Positions 17,701-25,886 of a stretch of 64,000 nucleotides of DNA are shown piece after piece. The stretch covers positions 51,803-115,802 of the forward strand of contig CADCFQ010000014.1 in NCBI GenBank assembly GCA_902800795.1, in the 5' to 3' direction. Both the position numbers and the translations under genes were made by a program. This DNA is from an uncultured Ruminococcus sp. Lineage in GTDB: Bacteria; Bacillota; Clostridia; Oscillospirales; Ruminococcaceae. The notes beneath the pieces were generated by a model. It was not told the origin of the DNA and made no database searches. It saw nothing but the letters and a program-made list of their open reading frames with translations. The stretch's first letter is position 1, and each line of letters begins with the position of its first letter.

Positions 17701-19364
17701 TCAAAGACGCCGAAAAGAAGCAGGCAGAGATCGTGCTCTCCAAGACCGATATCACAGGCGACAACGAGGTCATCGGCGCAACGATAACTATCACAGGCGA
17801 CAACGGCGTAGCCTTCACATGGGTGTCCGGAGAAGAGGATAACACCTTCACTCTTCCCGACGGAAACTATGTGCTCAAGGAGGAAGCTGTTGACAACACA
17901 CAGAATGAGCTGTCCTACAATATCGTTAACTCCGAGGTAAGCTTCACTGTTGCCGGCGGCGAGATCGTTGCAGACAGCATCGAGAACGTTTCTGACGGAA
18001 CCCAGGACGGCGACCGGGAAAACGGCTATGTTGAGAACAACGGCAATGTGTTCATCTTCCATGACGCTGAAAAGACCGTGACCCTCACATTCTCCAAGAT
18101 GGAGATAGGCGGCTCCGAGGAGATCTCCAACGCACAGCTGAGGATCACCGACGAGAGCGGTCTTAAGATCATCAAGGAGTGGACATCCGACCACGAGGCA
18201 GGCCCCCAGAGCTTTGAGCTGGGCGACGGCACCTACATCCTCTGGGAGACCGGTGACGAGTTCGTTTACGGCGACAACACTTATAAGATACTCGAGTCCC
18301 AGGTCAAGTTCACCATCGAAGACGGCGAGCTGACTGTCGACTACGATTTCAGCGAAGGCGCATTAACAGAGTCCGATAACGGCTATGTAGTATTTGACGG
18401 CGACAGGACCTTCACTATCTACGACGCAGTAGCTGACGATGAGATCCACGGCGATGATTCCGATTCCACAAGCTCCACCGACGCTACGGACTCCACAGAT
18501 GACTCCGATGAGTCTTCTGACGTTGATTCCGATGACTCATCCGATGTTGACTCCGACGATTCTTCCGATGACTCCTCTGACGTTGATTCCGACGATTCAT
18601 CCGATGTTGACTCCGACGTTGATTCTGACGATTCATCCGATGTAGACTCCGACGATTCTTCCGATGATTCCTCTGACGTTGATTCTGACGATTCATCCGA
18701 TGTTGACTCCGACGATTCTTCCGATGAAAGCTCTGACGTTGATTCTGACGATTCATCTGATGTTGACTCCGACGATTCTTCCGAAGATTCCTCTGACGTT
18801 GATTCTGACGATTCATCCGATGTTGATTCTGACGATTCTTCCGACGAGTCCTCTGACGTTGATTCCGACGATTCATCCGATGTTGACTCTGACGATTCTT
18901 CCGATGATTCCTCCGAGGATGAGATAAGCGGCGACGATTCAGATTCCACTGATTCCACCGATACTCCCGACTCAACAGACGAGTCCTCTGACTCCACCGC
19001 TGACTCCACGGATTCCACCGAGTCCGGCGACTCCACGGGTTCTTCCGATTCGTCAACCGAGTCTACAGAGTCAACTGAGTCTACCGAGTCGACCGATTCT
19101 AAGGATTCCACTGAGTCCGGCGAGTCTACAGATTCCACAGAGTCAAAAATCGATTCGGACAGCTCTTCCAAGGATTCCAGCTCCGCTTCGAGCACATCCT
19201 CCAAGAGCGACACCGACAACGCAAACGGATCCAAGACCACTACCGCAACACAGGGCGGCGCTAACCCCTCCACCGGTATGGCTGCATCCGCAAGCCTTGC
19301 AGCACTGGCTGCCGCAGCTATCGTTATCACCAAGAAAAAGCGTGACGACAGCGAAGACAAATAA
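14778..19364 (+). CDS. large cell-surface protein with Ser-Asp repeats and NPSTG anchor
   Basis: 1528 aa. Signal peptide (about 1-36), a large unassigned region (about 40-850), then three related beta-rich repeats of 110-140 residues (about 855-1215), each beginning with a TLSKT-like strand and ending FTFKDAEK or FTIYDA, which resemble SpaA/Cna-B prealbumin-like stalk domains. A Ser-Asp-rich tract (about 1220-1480) follows, first as DSDDSSDVDS repeats then Ser/Thr/Asp/Glu, and the C-terminus has NPSTG near 1496, a hydrophobic stretch and a KKKR tail. This is a classical sortase substrate plan with NPxTG in place of LPxTG. The architecture recalls Sdr/Clf adhesins, so adhesion is a reasonable guess; the ligand is unknown. 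No sortase gene lies in the window. Confidence 0.85.
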   Translation: MRKRLKGKILSSLTALAVSASVGLGAFPAADLVVSAQEEIGNGIFSLTEAELNALRDNRQYTNNLSAAISFQNLDGSTSTDSVSSGYFLVVHVVGKDSNSFTYSEGDDNDYYKVYSLSNNSGSWNSGSFNIVPATQSSFNQWSSPDAASLEGYIVKDSWNNADSLVARITGDPQYSWATNTYSVTNMIDDFKVTCDTVPSVSTNNSVFQITATKAEIVNVNVLDYEGNPSVVESDSTTRYFVLGYLVDSTVADKSYSGPNVKAWSIDEIDLTNNTSVTAGFTKFHPYGTDGSDTTAALVTPGQGEEIRYRVFSTGGSTLATLKDCKPSDANKIYDGIPDYVPSSSTEGGVTNITFKKNKVEYHLVLDFDEAPDFTAEDNIYVYAKAEHSSGNTYYSAKLADITGTTLDLVLQDSDTNEWKDQNNNQGQRYHGSSTESVTVNLVQASQDVTVSMIANGSKCALIPDGGNIASYKVSYKDQTKTVNDDTHTTIYTKTIELTKNQASKDYTYKDILGGVAVNFGITADRFMFDGHMQTNFLTNYFDGNGDSDGVGASGFRPDLSDPNGGEIYIGHFGNFTDPEDRSAESFEEITEPQKNLISFDQISHPAHADDYYVKLYTPFDNSSDIYANNRDVTGGAAATSEYYVIREKMSSDEIAGIVGNAVAHIQAMSNELAGKAANLTPVLLDDKYVVDGTAYDEDVTLYIDADSMLSDEGALPTMLISLREGQNVVFNFKNAKKVNIGQFYIRTLVDGEWVAGPEPENGYGKTGENQTYHSDFNNWMDQYVMRNVVFNLNKATDVQVGLTAGLFIVNDPTSVTKMEGTTTGWMATAGFFSKGSGEWHFPYSELDELAPDDEETKTKVDLSKTNIAGDVEVTGAHIQLYKADESGDYSLFSEWDSDGTTKTFTLDNGDYYFVETAIENESADYEIVTSEICFSVEDGVVTVNTDQDALIENEQTGYVTYTEATETTNAKFTFKDAEKKQAEIVLSKTDITGDNEVIGATITITGDNGVAFTWVSGEEDNTFTLPDGNYVLKEEAVDNTQNELSYNIVNSEVSFTVAGGEIVADSIENVSDGTQDGDRENGYVENNGNVFIFHDAEKTVTLTFSKMEIGGSEEISNAQLRITDESGLKIIKEWTSDHEAGPQSFELGDGTYILWETGDEFVYGDNTYKILESQVKFTIEDGELTVDYDFSEGALTESDNGYVVFDGDRTFTIYDAVADDEIHGDDSDSTSSTDATDSTDDSDESSDVDSDDSSDVDSDDSSDDSSDVDSDDSSDVDSDVDSDDSSDVDSDDSSDDSSDVDSDDSSDVDSDDSSDESSDVDSDDSSDVDSDDSSEDSSDVDSDDSSDVDSDDSSDESSDVDSDDSSDVDSDDSSDDSSEDEISGDDSDSTDSTDTPDSTDESSDSTADSTDSTESGDSTGSSDSSTESTESTESTESTDSKDSTESGESTDSTESKIDSDSSSKDSSSASSTSSKSDTDNANGSKTTTATQGGANPSTGMAASASLAALAAAAIVITKKKRDDSEDK
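18520..18916 (+). repeat. in-frame tandem DNA repeat encoding DSDDSSDV units
   Basis: A 60-base unit, made of two 30-base halves and encoding about 20 residues of Asp/Ser/Val, is repeated with few differences from about 18661 to 18900, with less regular copies before it. Most differences are synonymous Asp or Ser codon changes. Such a tract is prone to in-frame expansion and contraction. Confidence 0.85.
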
Positions 19365-19385
19365 ACCTTCAAGCTAAAAAAGCTT

Positions 19386-19420
19386 ACCGCCTGCCGAAAG
19401 CTCGGCAGGCGGTTTTGTTA
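19386..19420. terminator. bidirectional terminator
   Basis: The arms ACCGCCTGCCGA and TCGGCAGGCGGT form a strong stem with TTTTGTT on the plus strand and AAGCTTTTTT on the minus strand. It ends both the surface protein gene and the convergent MFS gene. Confidence 0.88.
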
Positions 19421-19424
19421 TGCT

Positions 19425-20579
19425 CTATTTCGTTTTGATAAGCACCCGCTCATAGGACAGCCACATGACAAGGAGCAGCACCGCCAGAAACAGCGGCATT
19501 ATCCATAGCCCCAGCCCCTGGCTCAAAAGCCCGAAAAGCGGCGGCATCACCGTCGTGCCCACATAGGCGCTTGCCATCTGGACTCCGATGACCGCCTGTG
19601 AACGGCCTGCGCCGAAATGAACGGGCGTGGAATGGATGATACAGGGATATATCGGCGCACAGCCCACACCCACTGTCACAAAGCCTGCAAGCGCCGCCAC
19701 GCTCCCAAGGGGCAGCACCATAAGCAGTATCCCAAGGGCAATTATCGCCTGCCCTGCTCTTATCAGGGTCTTGTCCGAAAGCTTCATCGTAGCAAAGCCG
19801 TTGACAGCCCGTCCGGCGGTTATGCCGATGTAGAAAAGCCCTGCGAACTTGGCGGCAGTCACATTGTCGATGCCCTTTATCTTCACAAGATAGCTGCTTG
19901 TCCACAGCCCCATTGTCTGCTCCAGCGCACAGTAGCAAAAAAAGCTCAGCATAACTTCCCCGGCTCCCGGGAGCGATATCACTTCTCTTAATGACAAGGG
20001 CTTGTCCGGCTCACCGCCCTTTTGTGTCTCGGGTCTTTTCTGCCACAGCGGCAGGCTGAGCAGCAGTATCGCCGTAAGGCCTGCCTGCAAAAAGAATATC
20101 CGTTTGTAGCCGTCATTCCAGCTTCCGCCGCCAGCCAGCGCCGAACCCAGGATGTAAGGCCCGATGGTGGTGCCCACTCCCCACATACAGTGGAGCCAGC
20201 TCATGTGCCTGCTGGCATAGTGGAGCGCCACATAGTTGTTGAGCGCTGCGTCTACGCTGCCGGCTCCAAGCCCGTAAGGCACAGCCCAGAGACAGAGAGC
20301 TGTAAAGCTGTGGCTTTTAGAAAAGCCGAAAAGAGCCGCTGCCGTCATCATCACACTCAAAGCAGTGACAAGGCCTGTTCCGAGCCTGCTGGTCAGCCTG
20401 TCGCTCTGAAGGCTTGAGACCACAGTTCCTGCGGCGATCATCATAAATATTATCCCCGAATAAGAAAGGGGCACATCAAGCTCCTTATACATCGTAGGCC
20501 AGGCGGCGCCCAGAAGCGGATCCGGGAGCCCCAGGCTTATAAAAGCAAGATATATAACAGCCAAAAGCAAAGATACCAT
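19425..20579 (-). CDS. MFS transporter
   Basis: 384 aa from ATG 20579, which has AGGAGG (20586-20591) at good spacing; the longer reading from 20600 does not. About twelve hydrophobic helices. The loop after helix 2 has QSDRLTSRLGTG, fitting the MFS motif A region. The N-terminal sequence ISLGLPDPLLGAAWP and PYGLGAGSVDAALNNY resemble sugar-type MFS porters of the FucP/YbjJ-like branch, but the substrate cannot be assigned. Divergent from the GTPase-nuclease gene, with its own promoter. Confidence 0.85.
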   Translation of the reverse strand: MVSLLLAVIYLAFISLGLPDPLLGAAWPTMYKELDVPLSYSGIIFMMIAAGTVVSSLQSDRLTSRLGTGLVTALSVMMTAAALFGFSKSHSFTALCLWAVPYGLGAGSVDAALNNYVALHYASRHMSWLHCMWGVGTTIGPYILGSALAGGGSWNDGYKRIFFLQAGLTAILLLSLPLWQKRPETQKGGEPDKPLSLREVISLPGAGEVMLSFFCYCALEQTMGLWTSSYLVKIKGIDNVTAAKFAGLFYIGITAGRAVNGFATMKLSDKTLIRAGQAIIALGILLMVLPLGSVAALAGFVTVGVGCAPIYPCIIHSTPVHFGAGRSQAVIGVQMASAYVGTTVMPPLFGLLSQGLGLWIMPLFLAVLLLVMWLSYERVLIKTK

Positions 20580-20600
20580 AATTTCCCTCCTGTAAGACAT

Positions 20601-20629
20601 TTTATATCACAGTATCCTCCCCTTGTCAA
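20601..20629 (-). promoter_or_regulatory. sigma-A promoter of the MFS gene
   Basis: Minus-strand -35 TTGACA (20624-20629), 17-base spacer, -10 TATAAA (20601-20606). The leader before the ATG at 20579 is very short. Confidence 0.78.
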
Positions 20630-20644
20630 GGCGGGTAAAATAAC

Positions 20645-20673
20645 TTTACAAAGCGTATAATATTTGTTATAAT
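20645..20673 (+). promoter_or_regulatory. sigma-A promoter of the GTPase-nuclease gene
   Basis: -35 TTTACA at 20645-20650, 17-base spacer, -10 TATAAT at 20668-20673, about 25 bases before the start codon. The divergent promoters are only 15 bases apart. Confidence 0.8.
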
Positions 20674-20702
20674 GTTATCAGTTCAGATCGGAGCTGATGA
20701 AG

Positions 20703-23267
20703 ATGAAAAAAGCAGTAATAGGCATCCTTGCCCATGTCGATTCGGGAAAGACCACCCTTAGCGAAGCTATGCTATATTCCAGCGGCGCTATAAGAAAGCT
20801 CGGGCGTGTGGACAGAAAGGACGCCTTTCTTGATAACGACCCCATTGAGCGTGACAGGGGGATAACCATATTCTCAAAGCAGGCCGTGTTCTCTCACGGA
20901 GATATCTCCTATACCCTGCTGGACACCCCCGGCCATGTGGATTTCTCCGGCGAGACCGAGAGGACGCTCTCGGTGATAGATGCGGCGGTGCTGGTCATCA
21001 GCGCTGTTGACGGCGTCCAGAGCCACACTCTGACCCTGTGGCGGCTGCTCAGGCGATATGATATACCCGTGTTCATTTTTATAAACAAGACCGATATGCC
21101 AAACGCCGACAAGGCTTTTGCTCTGCGCTCGGCGCAGGGAAAGCTTAGCCCGGGCTGTGTTGATATGACACTTGCGCAGGACGAGCTCTGCGATGCGCTG
21201 TCTTTAACAAGCGAGAGCCTGATGGAAGAGTATCTGGAGACAGGCGCCATAAGCGACGAAGCCATAAAGCGCTCGACAGCCCTGGGAGACACTGTCCCCT
21301 GCTACTCAGGCTCGGCGCTGAAGCTCTCAGGGATAGAGGAGTTTTTAGACGGTCTGGACCGCTTTATCACTGTCCCGGAGCCGAGGGAGAAATTCTCGGC
21401 AAGGGTCTATAAGATTGGCGACAACGGCTCCGGCGGACGGCTGACCTTTATGCGCATAACAGGCGGAGCCTTAAACGTCCGTGACGTTATGCGCTACACC
21501 GCAAGGGACGGCTCGGAGCTGGAAGAAAAGATAAGCCGCATCCGTATCTACAGCGGCGAGAAATTCACAAGCAAGGAAAGCGCTTCCCAGGGCGAAGTCT
21601 GTGCGGTGCTTGGGCTTTCGGCCTGCGAGGTGGGTCAGGTGCTGGGCGCTGGCGGCGGACAGTTCAGCCCCTTGCTGGAGCCGGTGCTCAGCTACCGTGT
21701 CAGCTCCTCTGACGGCGCCGATGACCACACTGTCCTGAAAGCACTGAAAGCCTTGGAAAGCGAGGACCCAAACCTTTCGGCGGGATTCAGCGAGCAGACA
21801 GGCGAGATAACGATCTCCCTTATGGGAGAAGTCCAGCTGGAAGTTGTAAAGCGCCTTTTAAAGGAGCGCTTCAATATCGAAGCCGAATTCGGCGAGGGCA
21901 GGATAGCCTACAGAGAGACCATAGCCGAAAGCGTTGAGGGAGCCGGCCACTTTGAGCCGCTTCGCCACTACGCCGAGGTGCATCTCAGACTGGAGCCGCT
22001 TCCAAGAGGAAGCGGTCTTGAATTTGCCAGCGAGTGCAGCGAGGACGTCCTTAGCCGCAACTGGCAGAGGCTCATCCTCACCCACCTTAAAGAAAAAGCC
22101 CACCGTGGCGTGCTGACAGGCTCGCCCATAACGGATATGCGCCTTATCCTTACCGCCGGAAAAGCCCACCTTAAACACACCGAGGGCGGAGACTTCCGTC
22201 AGGCGACCTACCGTGCGGTAAGGCAGGGGCTGCGCTATGCAAAGAGCGTCCTGCTGGAGCCCTACTATTCTTTCAGGCTGGAGATACCGGCTGTCAATGT
22301 GGGCAGGGCGCTGACCGACCTTGACAAGATAAAGGCGTCCGTTGACGCTCCCCAGACAGACGGCGAGAACGCCCTTATAACAGGCAGAGCCCCTGTGTCG
22401 AAGCTTCGGTTCTATCACACAGAGGTGGCCGCCTACACCAAGGGGCTGGGGCACCTTTTCACCGAGACCGACGGCTATGATATCTGCCACGACACCGAAG
22501 CAGTGACCGAGGCTATCGGCTACGACCCGGACGCCGACCTTCACAACACAGCAGACTCGGTGTTCTGCTCCCACGGCGCAGGCCACACTGTGCCCTGGAA
22601 TGAAGCAAACGCCATGATGCACGTAAGCGCTGAGCCCAGGAAAAGCTCCGAGGAAGAGTTTGCCGATATAAGAGCCAGAGCCGACAGCTTTGTGCGGCGG
22701 GCGGCAGACGACGAAGAGCTGAAAGCTATCTTCGAGCGCACCTACGGCGCTGTGAAGCGAAAAGAAGACCAGGCCATGCGTACAAGGCGTGAGCCTTCCG
22801 ACCAAAAGCTAAAGCCCTCAAAGGCAAAGACCGGCCCTCTCTACATCCTTGTGGACGGCTATAACATAATCTTTGCCTGGGATGAGCTGAAAGCCCTGGC
22901 AAAGAAGAGCCTTGACCTTGCCAGAGCGGAGCTTATAAACCGCATGGCGAACTTCCGGGGCTTTATGCAGTGCGAGCTTATAGTGGTGTTCGATGCCTAC
23001 CGTGTAAAAGGCGAGCACCGTGAAATAGAAGAGCACAGCGGCATAAGCGTTGTCTACACCAAGGAAGCCGAGACGGCGGACACCTACATTGAGAGGACAG
23101 CGCATCAGCTGTCGAAAGAGCACAGAGTCAGGGTGGCCACTTCGGACGGACTGGAGCAGGTGATAATCCTGGGCAGCGGAGCGCTCAGGGTCTCGGCAAA
23201 GGAATTTCACGCAGAGGTGGAAGCCGCCGAGAAGGCTGTGCGTGAAATGATAAGAAGCTATCAATAG
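20703..23267 (+). CDS. TetM/EF-G-like ribosomal GTPase fused to a Rae1/YacP-type NYN nuclease domain
   Basis: 854 aa from ATG 20703, which has GGAG at 9 bases (the ATG at 20697 is too close). The first 660 or so residues are a translational GTPase of the TetM/TetO/EF-G group: AHVDSGKTT (10-18), DRGIT (51-55), DTPGH (74-78), NKTD (128-131), followed by beta-barrel and EF-G-like C-terminal domains. After a charged linker (about 665-712), residues 713-854 match Rae1 (YacP), the ribosome-associated A-site mRNA endonuclease of Bacillus subtilis: LVDGYNIIFAW (Asp718), VVFDA (Asp764), ETADTYIE (Asp793), ATSDGLEQ (Asp815) and GSGALRVSAKEF. All expected acidic residues remain. Stand-alone ribosomal protection proteins are about 640 aa. 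Plausible role: GTPase-delivered mRNA cleavage at the A site, or ribosome rescue/antibiotic protection. No experiment is implied. Confidence 0.88.
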   Translation: MKKAVIGILAHVDSGKTTLSEAMLYSSGAIRKLGRVDRKDAFLDNDPIERDRGITIFSKQAVFSHGDISYTLLDTPGHVDFSGETERTLSVIDAAVLVISAVDGVQSHTLTLWRLLRRYDIPVFIFINKTDMPNADKAFALRSAQGKLSPGCVDMTLAQDELCDALSLTSESLMEEYLETGAISDEAIKRSTALGDTVPCYSGSALKLSGIEEFLDGLDRFITVPEPREKFSARVYKIGDNGSGGRLTFMRITGGALNVRDVMRYTARDGSELEEKISRIRIYSGEKFTSKESASQGEVCAVLGLSACEVGQVLGAGGGQFSPLLEPVLSYRVSSSDGADDHTVLKALKALESEDPNLSAGFSEQTGEITISLMGEVQLEVVKRLLKERFNIEAEFGEGRIAYRETIAESVEGAGHFEPLRHYAEVHLRLEPLPRGSGLEFASECSEDVLSRNWQRLILTHLKEKAHRGVLTGSPITDMRLILTAGKAHLKHTEGGDFRQATYRAVRQGLRYAKSVLLEPYYSFRLEIPAVNVGRALTDLDKIKASVDAPQTDGENALITGRAPVSKLRFYHTEVAAYTKGLGHLFTETDGYDICHDTEAVTEAIGYDPDADLHNTADSVFCSHGAGHTVPWNEANAMMHVSAEPRKSSEEEFADIRARADSFVRRAADDEELKAIFERTYGAVKRKEDQAMRTRREPSDQKLKPSKAKTGPLYILVDGYNIIFAWDELKALAKKSLDLARAELINRMANFRGFMQCELIVVFDAYRVKGEHREIEEHSGISVVYTKEAETADTYIERTAHQLSKEHRVRVATSDGLEQVIILGSGALRVSAKEFHAEVEAAEKAVREMIRSYQ

Positions 23268-23268
23268 A

Positions 23269-23306
23269 AAAACAGGATGACCTATCATCGGTCATCCTGT
23301 TTTGTT
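23269..23306. terminator. bidirectional terminator
   Basis: AAAACAGGATGACC pairs with GGTCATCCTGTTTT, with T-rich sequence on the plus side and TTTT on the minus side. Shared by the converging GTPase-nuclease gene and the membrane protein gene. Confidence 0.87.
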
Positions 23307-23314
23307 ATTGCTTA

Positions 23315-24514
23315 TCAGTTCCACAGTCTGTCAGACATCACAAACTCCTTGCTTACCCGAAGCAGCTTGATGATCTGGGTCTTCTGCTCCTTGGGCTTGC
23401 CGCTCTGGATCGTGATCTGGTTCAGATAGAAGTTTGCATAGTTCTCGTCATAAGCTTTGCTGTGATAGATGTCTACCGTTATATATCTCGACAGCTGTCC
23501 CGCAGAGGGGTCAGGCTCGAGCTCGAAAAGGTTGAACTCCGAAAGCTCCATGCTGTTCTTGAATTCGTTGATGTCGTTTGGCGCACAGAAGTGCTTTGGG
23601 GACAGTCCCTTGTGGACAGCCCAGTCGTTCTCGGACTCGATAAAGGGCGTATCGAAGCTCATGCTGGTGACAAGCAGGTAGATAAATCCCATAAGCAGGA
23701 ATTCTCCCGCCCAGACTATCCACAGCAGGACGCCTTTGACATTGTCCTTTTCCTTATAGGAGGATGAGCTGTAGCTCCAGCGGCCGTATTCATTTATGGC
23801 CTTGATGTCCGTCCACAGCTCGCCGGGGGATGTGAGAAGATGAAGCAGGGTCTTCTCCTGCTCTGCCTTGCGGTACTTGAAGGTGAACTCATAGGCGTTC
23901 ATATCCTTCGCCTTTTCAAGGGATTTATCCACCTCTTCGGCGTCCTTTCCAAGGAGCTTTTCAAAGTTGTTATAATCCCAGACGGTGGTCTTCTCCATCT
24001 TTTTGATCTCGTCGTCCGACAGGTCATAGCCGCTGTAATCCACCTCGCCGCTGCTGTTCATAAATGTCGTGGACTGGTGTATCGACTTGTAAACGTCGAT
24101 AAGGCTCTGGGTATCGACGCTGCCGCTAAGGTCAAAATAGTAAGAGAAGTCATAATAGCTGTCGGCGGTCTGCTCCTTCATAGGCTCATATCTGTATTTC
24201 TTGACATCAAGGCAGTCATACATCGCCCATTTAATATAGCTTGCCAGAACAAAGCCTATCACCGCACAGACCAGCACAACGGTCTTGTTCCTTATCTTGA
24301 AAAGCCCCGATATCTTGGATACCACAAAGCCCAGCAGAGCCGCAGCCGCAAGAGCCACAAAGATGTTCAGATAAACCAGCGTACACCAGTTGTTGAACAG
24401 CAGGTAAAGATAGAACACTACGACTCCCAGCACCGCAACACAAAGAGTGATGAGCACGGCTCCTATCGGGCTGAACCTGCCCGACTCCTTATAATACTTT
24501 CCTTCCTCAAACAT
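23315..24514 (-). CDS. uncharacterised multi-pass membrane protein, third gene of the two-component operon
   Basis: 399 aa. Three hydrophobic helices near residues 17-40, 45-65 and 80-95, then a long probably extracytoplasmic region with many Tyr, Asp and Lys (about 100-265), another helix pair near 265-290, and a C-terminal soluble domain of about 110 residues. No catalytic motif or known family is recognised. It begins 23 bases after the histidine kinase stop with AGGGG upstream, so it belongs to the response regulator-kinase operon and may be its target or a co-sensor; that is inference from position. Confidence 0.7.
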   Translation of the reverse strand: MFEEGKYYKESGRFSPIGAVLITLCVAVLGVVVFYLYLLFNNWCTLVYLNIFVALAAAALLGFVVSKISGLFKIRNKTVVLVCAVIGFVLASYIKWAMYDCLDVKKYRYEPMKEQTADSYYDFSYYFDLSGSVDTQSLIDVYKSIHQSTTFMNSSGEVDYSGYDLSDDEIKKMEKTTVWDYNNFEKLLGKDAEEVDKSLEKAKDMNAYEFTFKYRKAEQEKTLLHLLTSPGELWTDIKAINEYGRWSYSSSSYKEKDNVKGVLLWIVWAGEFLLMGFIYLLVTSMSFDTPFIESENDWAVHKGLSPKHFCAPNDINEFKNSMELSEFNLFELEPDPSAGQLSRYITVDIYHSKAYDENYANFYLNQITIQSGKPKEQKTQIIKLLRVSKEFVMSDRLWN

Positions 24515-24537
24515 TCACAATACCCCTTAGTTTTTTC

Positions 24538-25869
24538 TTACATCATATCTTCAATTATATACGGCAGCGATATCTTGAAGCTTACGCCGCCGGCAGGGTC
24601 GTTCTCCACAGTGATGCTTCCCTGCGACAGCTCGATTATCCTCTTTACCAGCGCAAGGCCAAGGCCGTTTCCTTCGGTGGCTCTGGACTTGTCGCCCTGA
24701 TAGAATTTCTCGAACACCTTCGCAAGGGCCGCCTTGTCGATATGCGAGCCGCTGTTCCATATCTCTGCCTCTATGCTCTTCTCCGAGCGGAATAGTCTTA
24801 CTCTTATGTTTCCGCCTACGGGAGTGAACTTGATAGCGTTGTTTATTATGTTCTGCCATATCTGAGCCATAAGCTCCTCGTTGCCCACATATACAACGTC
24901 CTCAAGCTCGATATCAAGCTCGATCTCCTTCTTCGACCACTCCGGCTCAAGCACAAGGATGATGTTTCTTATCTGCTCGTCCAGCGAGAAACGGGACTTA
25001 GCGCCGATGGTCTTCTGGTTTTCAAGCTTTGTAAGGCTAAGGATATTTGAAGCCAGCTTTGAGAGCCTTGAAGTCTCGGAAATGATTATCGAGATATACT
25101 CCTTCTCCTCTTCCTTTGTCAGCGTATCCGACTGGAGAAGCTTTGCAAACCCCTGGATAGATGCCAGCGGCGTCTTGAACTCGTGGGAGACGCTGGAGAT
25201 AAAGTCACCTCTGAGTGTCTCGATCCCCGACAGCTGCTCGGCCATCCGGTTAAAGTTCTTTGCAAGGGCCGCATACTCCGGGTCGGCAGGCACTCTTACC
25301 CTAACCTTGAAGTTTCCTCTTGCCACCTCGGAGGCAGCCCTGCTCAGCTCTCTCACCGGCTGGAAGATAGAGCGTCCTACAAAGGCCGTTATCACAGTAC
25401 CCACAATAACGCTTACAGCAAGCGTCAGGATGATTACCAGGTTTATGATCCAGTAGGCGCTTTCACTTGAGAAGGTAGATATGTAGATATAGTCCTCGCC
25501 GACCTTCTTGACCATATCCGACTTCGGGATTATGCCCCAGGAATTTATAACATAGCCTTTTTTGTCCAGCGTTTTCTGGTTGTCAAGGATAAGCGGGTCT
25601 CTTGCTTTTAATACGCTTACCTCATAGGACGAGTTGCCTATCACCTGTACCACCTCTTCGGTGGAAAACTCGGTGTGGTCGCTGAGGGTGTCGATAGCTA
25701 TGGACATCTCCAGAAGCTGCTGCTCGGAGTTGTCTCTCATGATAGGTATGCACACCACTCCCACAGCTGTAAGCGACACGGAAGCAGAGATCAGCATTAT
25801 AACAAAGAAGATAGCCGAAAGCTTGAACTGGAGCGTGGCTCTGTATTTGAGCTTATTTTTGGTTATCAT
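24538..25869 (-). CDS. sensor histidine kinase
   Basis: 443 aa. Transmembrane helices at about residues 16-40 and 139-163 flank an extracytoplasmic sensor domain of roughly 100 residues; a HAMP domain follows (about 165-215). The phosphoacceptor is His229 in SSVSHEFKTPLAS. The HATPase region has NIINNAIKFTP (N box) and GNGLGLALVK (G2 box). It should phosphorylate the regulator encoded 17 bases upstream. The signal is unknown. Confidence 0.93.
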   Translation of the reverse strand: MITKNKLKYRATLQFKLSAIFFVIMLISASVSLTAVGVVCIPIMRDNSEQQLLEMSIAIDTLSDHTEFSTEEVVQVIGNSSYEVSVLKARDPLILDNQKTLDKKGYVINSWGIIPKSDMVKKVGEDYIYISTFSSESAYWIINLVIILTLAVSVIVGTVITAFVGRSIFQPVRELSRAASEVARGNFKVRVRVPADPEYAALAKNFNRMAEQLSGIETLRGDFISSVSHEFKTPLASIQGFAKLLQSDTLTKEEEKEYISIIISETSRLSKLASNILSLTKLENQKTIGAKSRFSLDEQIRNIILVLEPEWSKKEIELDIELEDVVYVGNEELMAQIWQNIINNAIKFTPVGGNIRVRLFRSEKSIEAEIWNSGSHIDKAALAKVFEKFYQGDKSRATEGNGLGLALVKRIIELSQGSITVENDPAGGVSFKISLPYIIEDMM

Positions 25870-25886
25870 TACGGTACCCCCGTTGC

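Noticed and set aside
18419..19372. Minus-strand ORF rich in Ser and Glu
   Set aside because: Antisense of the Ser-Asp repeat tract of the surface protein; the repetitive composition produces open frames on both strands.
20703..22700. Straight annotation as a tetracycline resistance gene
   Set aside because: The GTPase part is related to ribosomal protection proteins, but the Rae1-type fusion and chromosomal context do not support calling it a tet gene.
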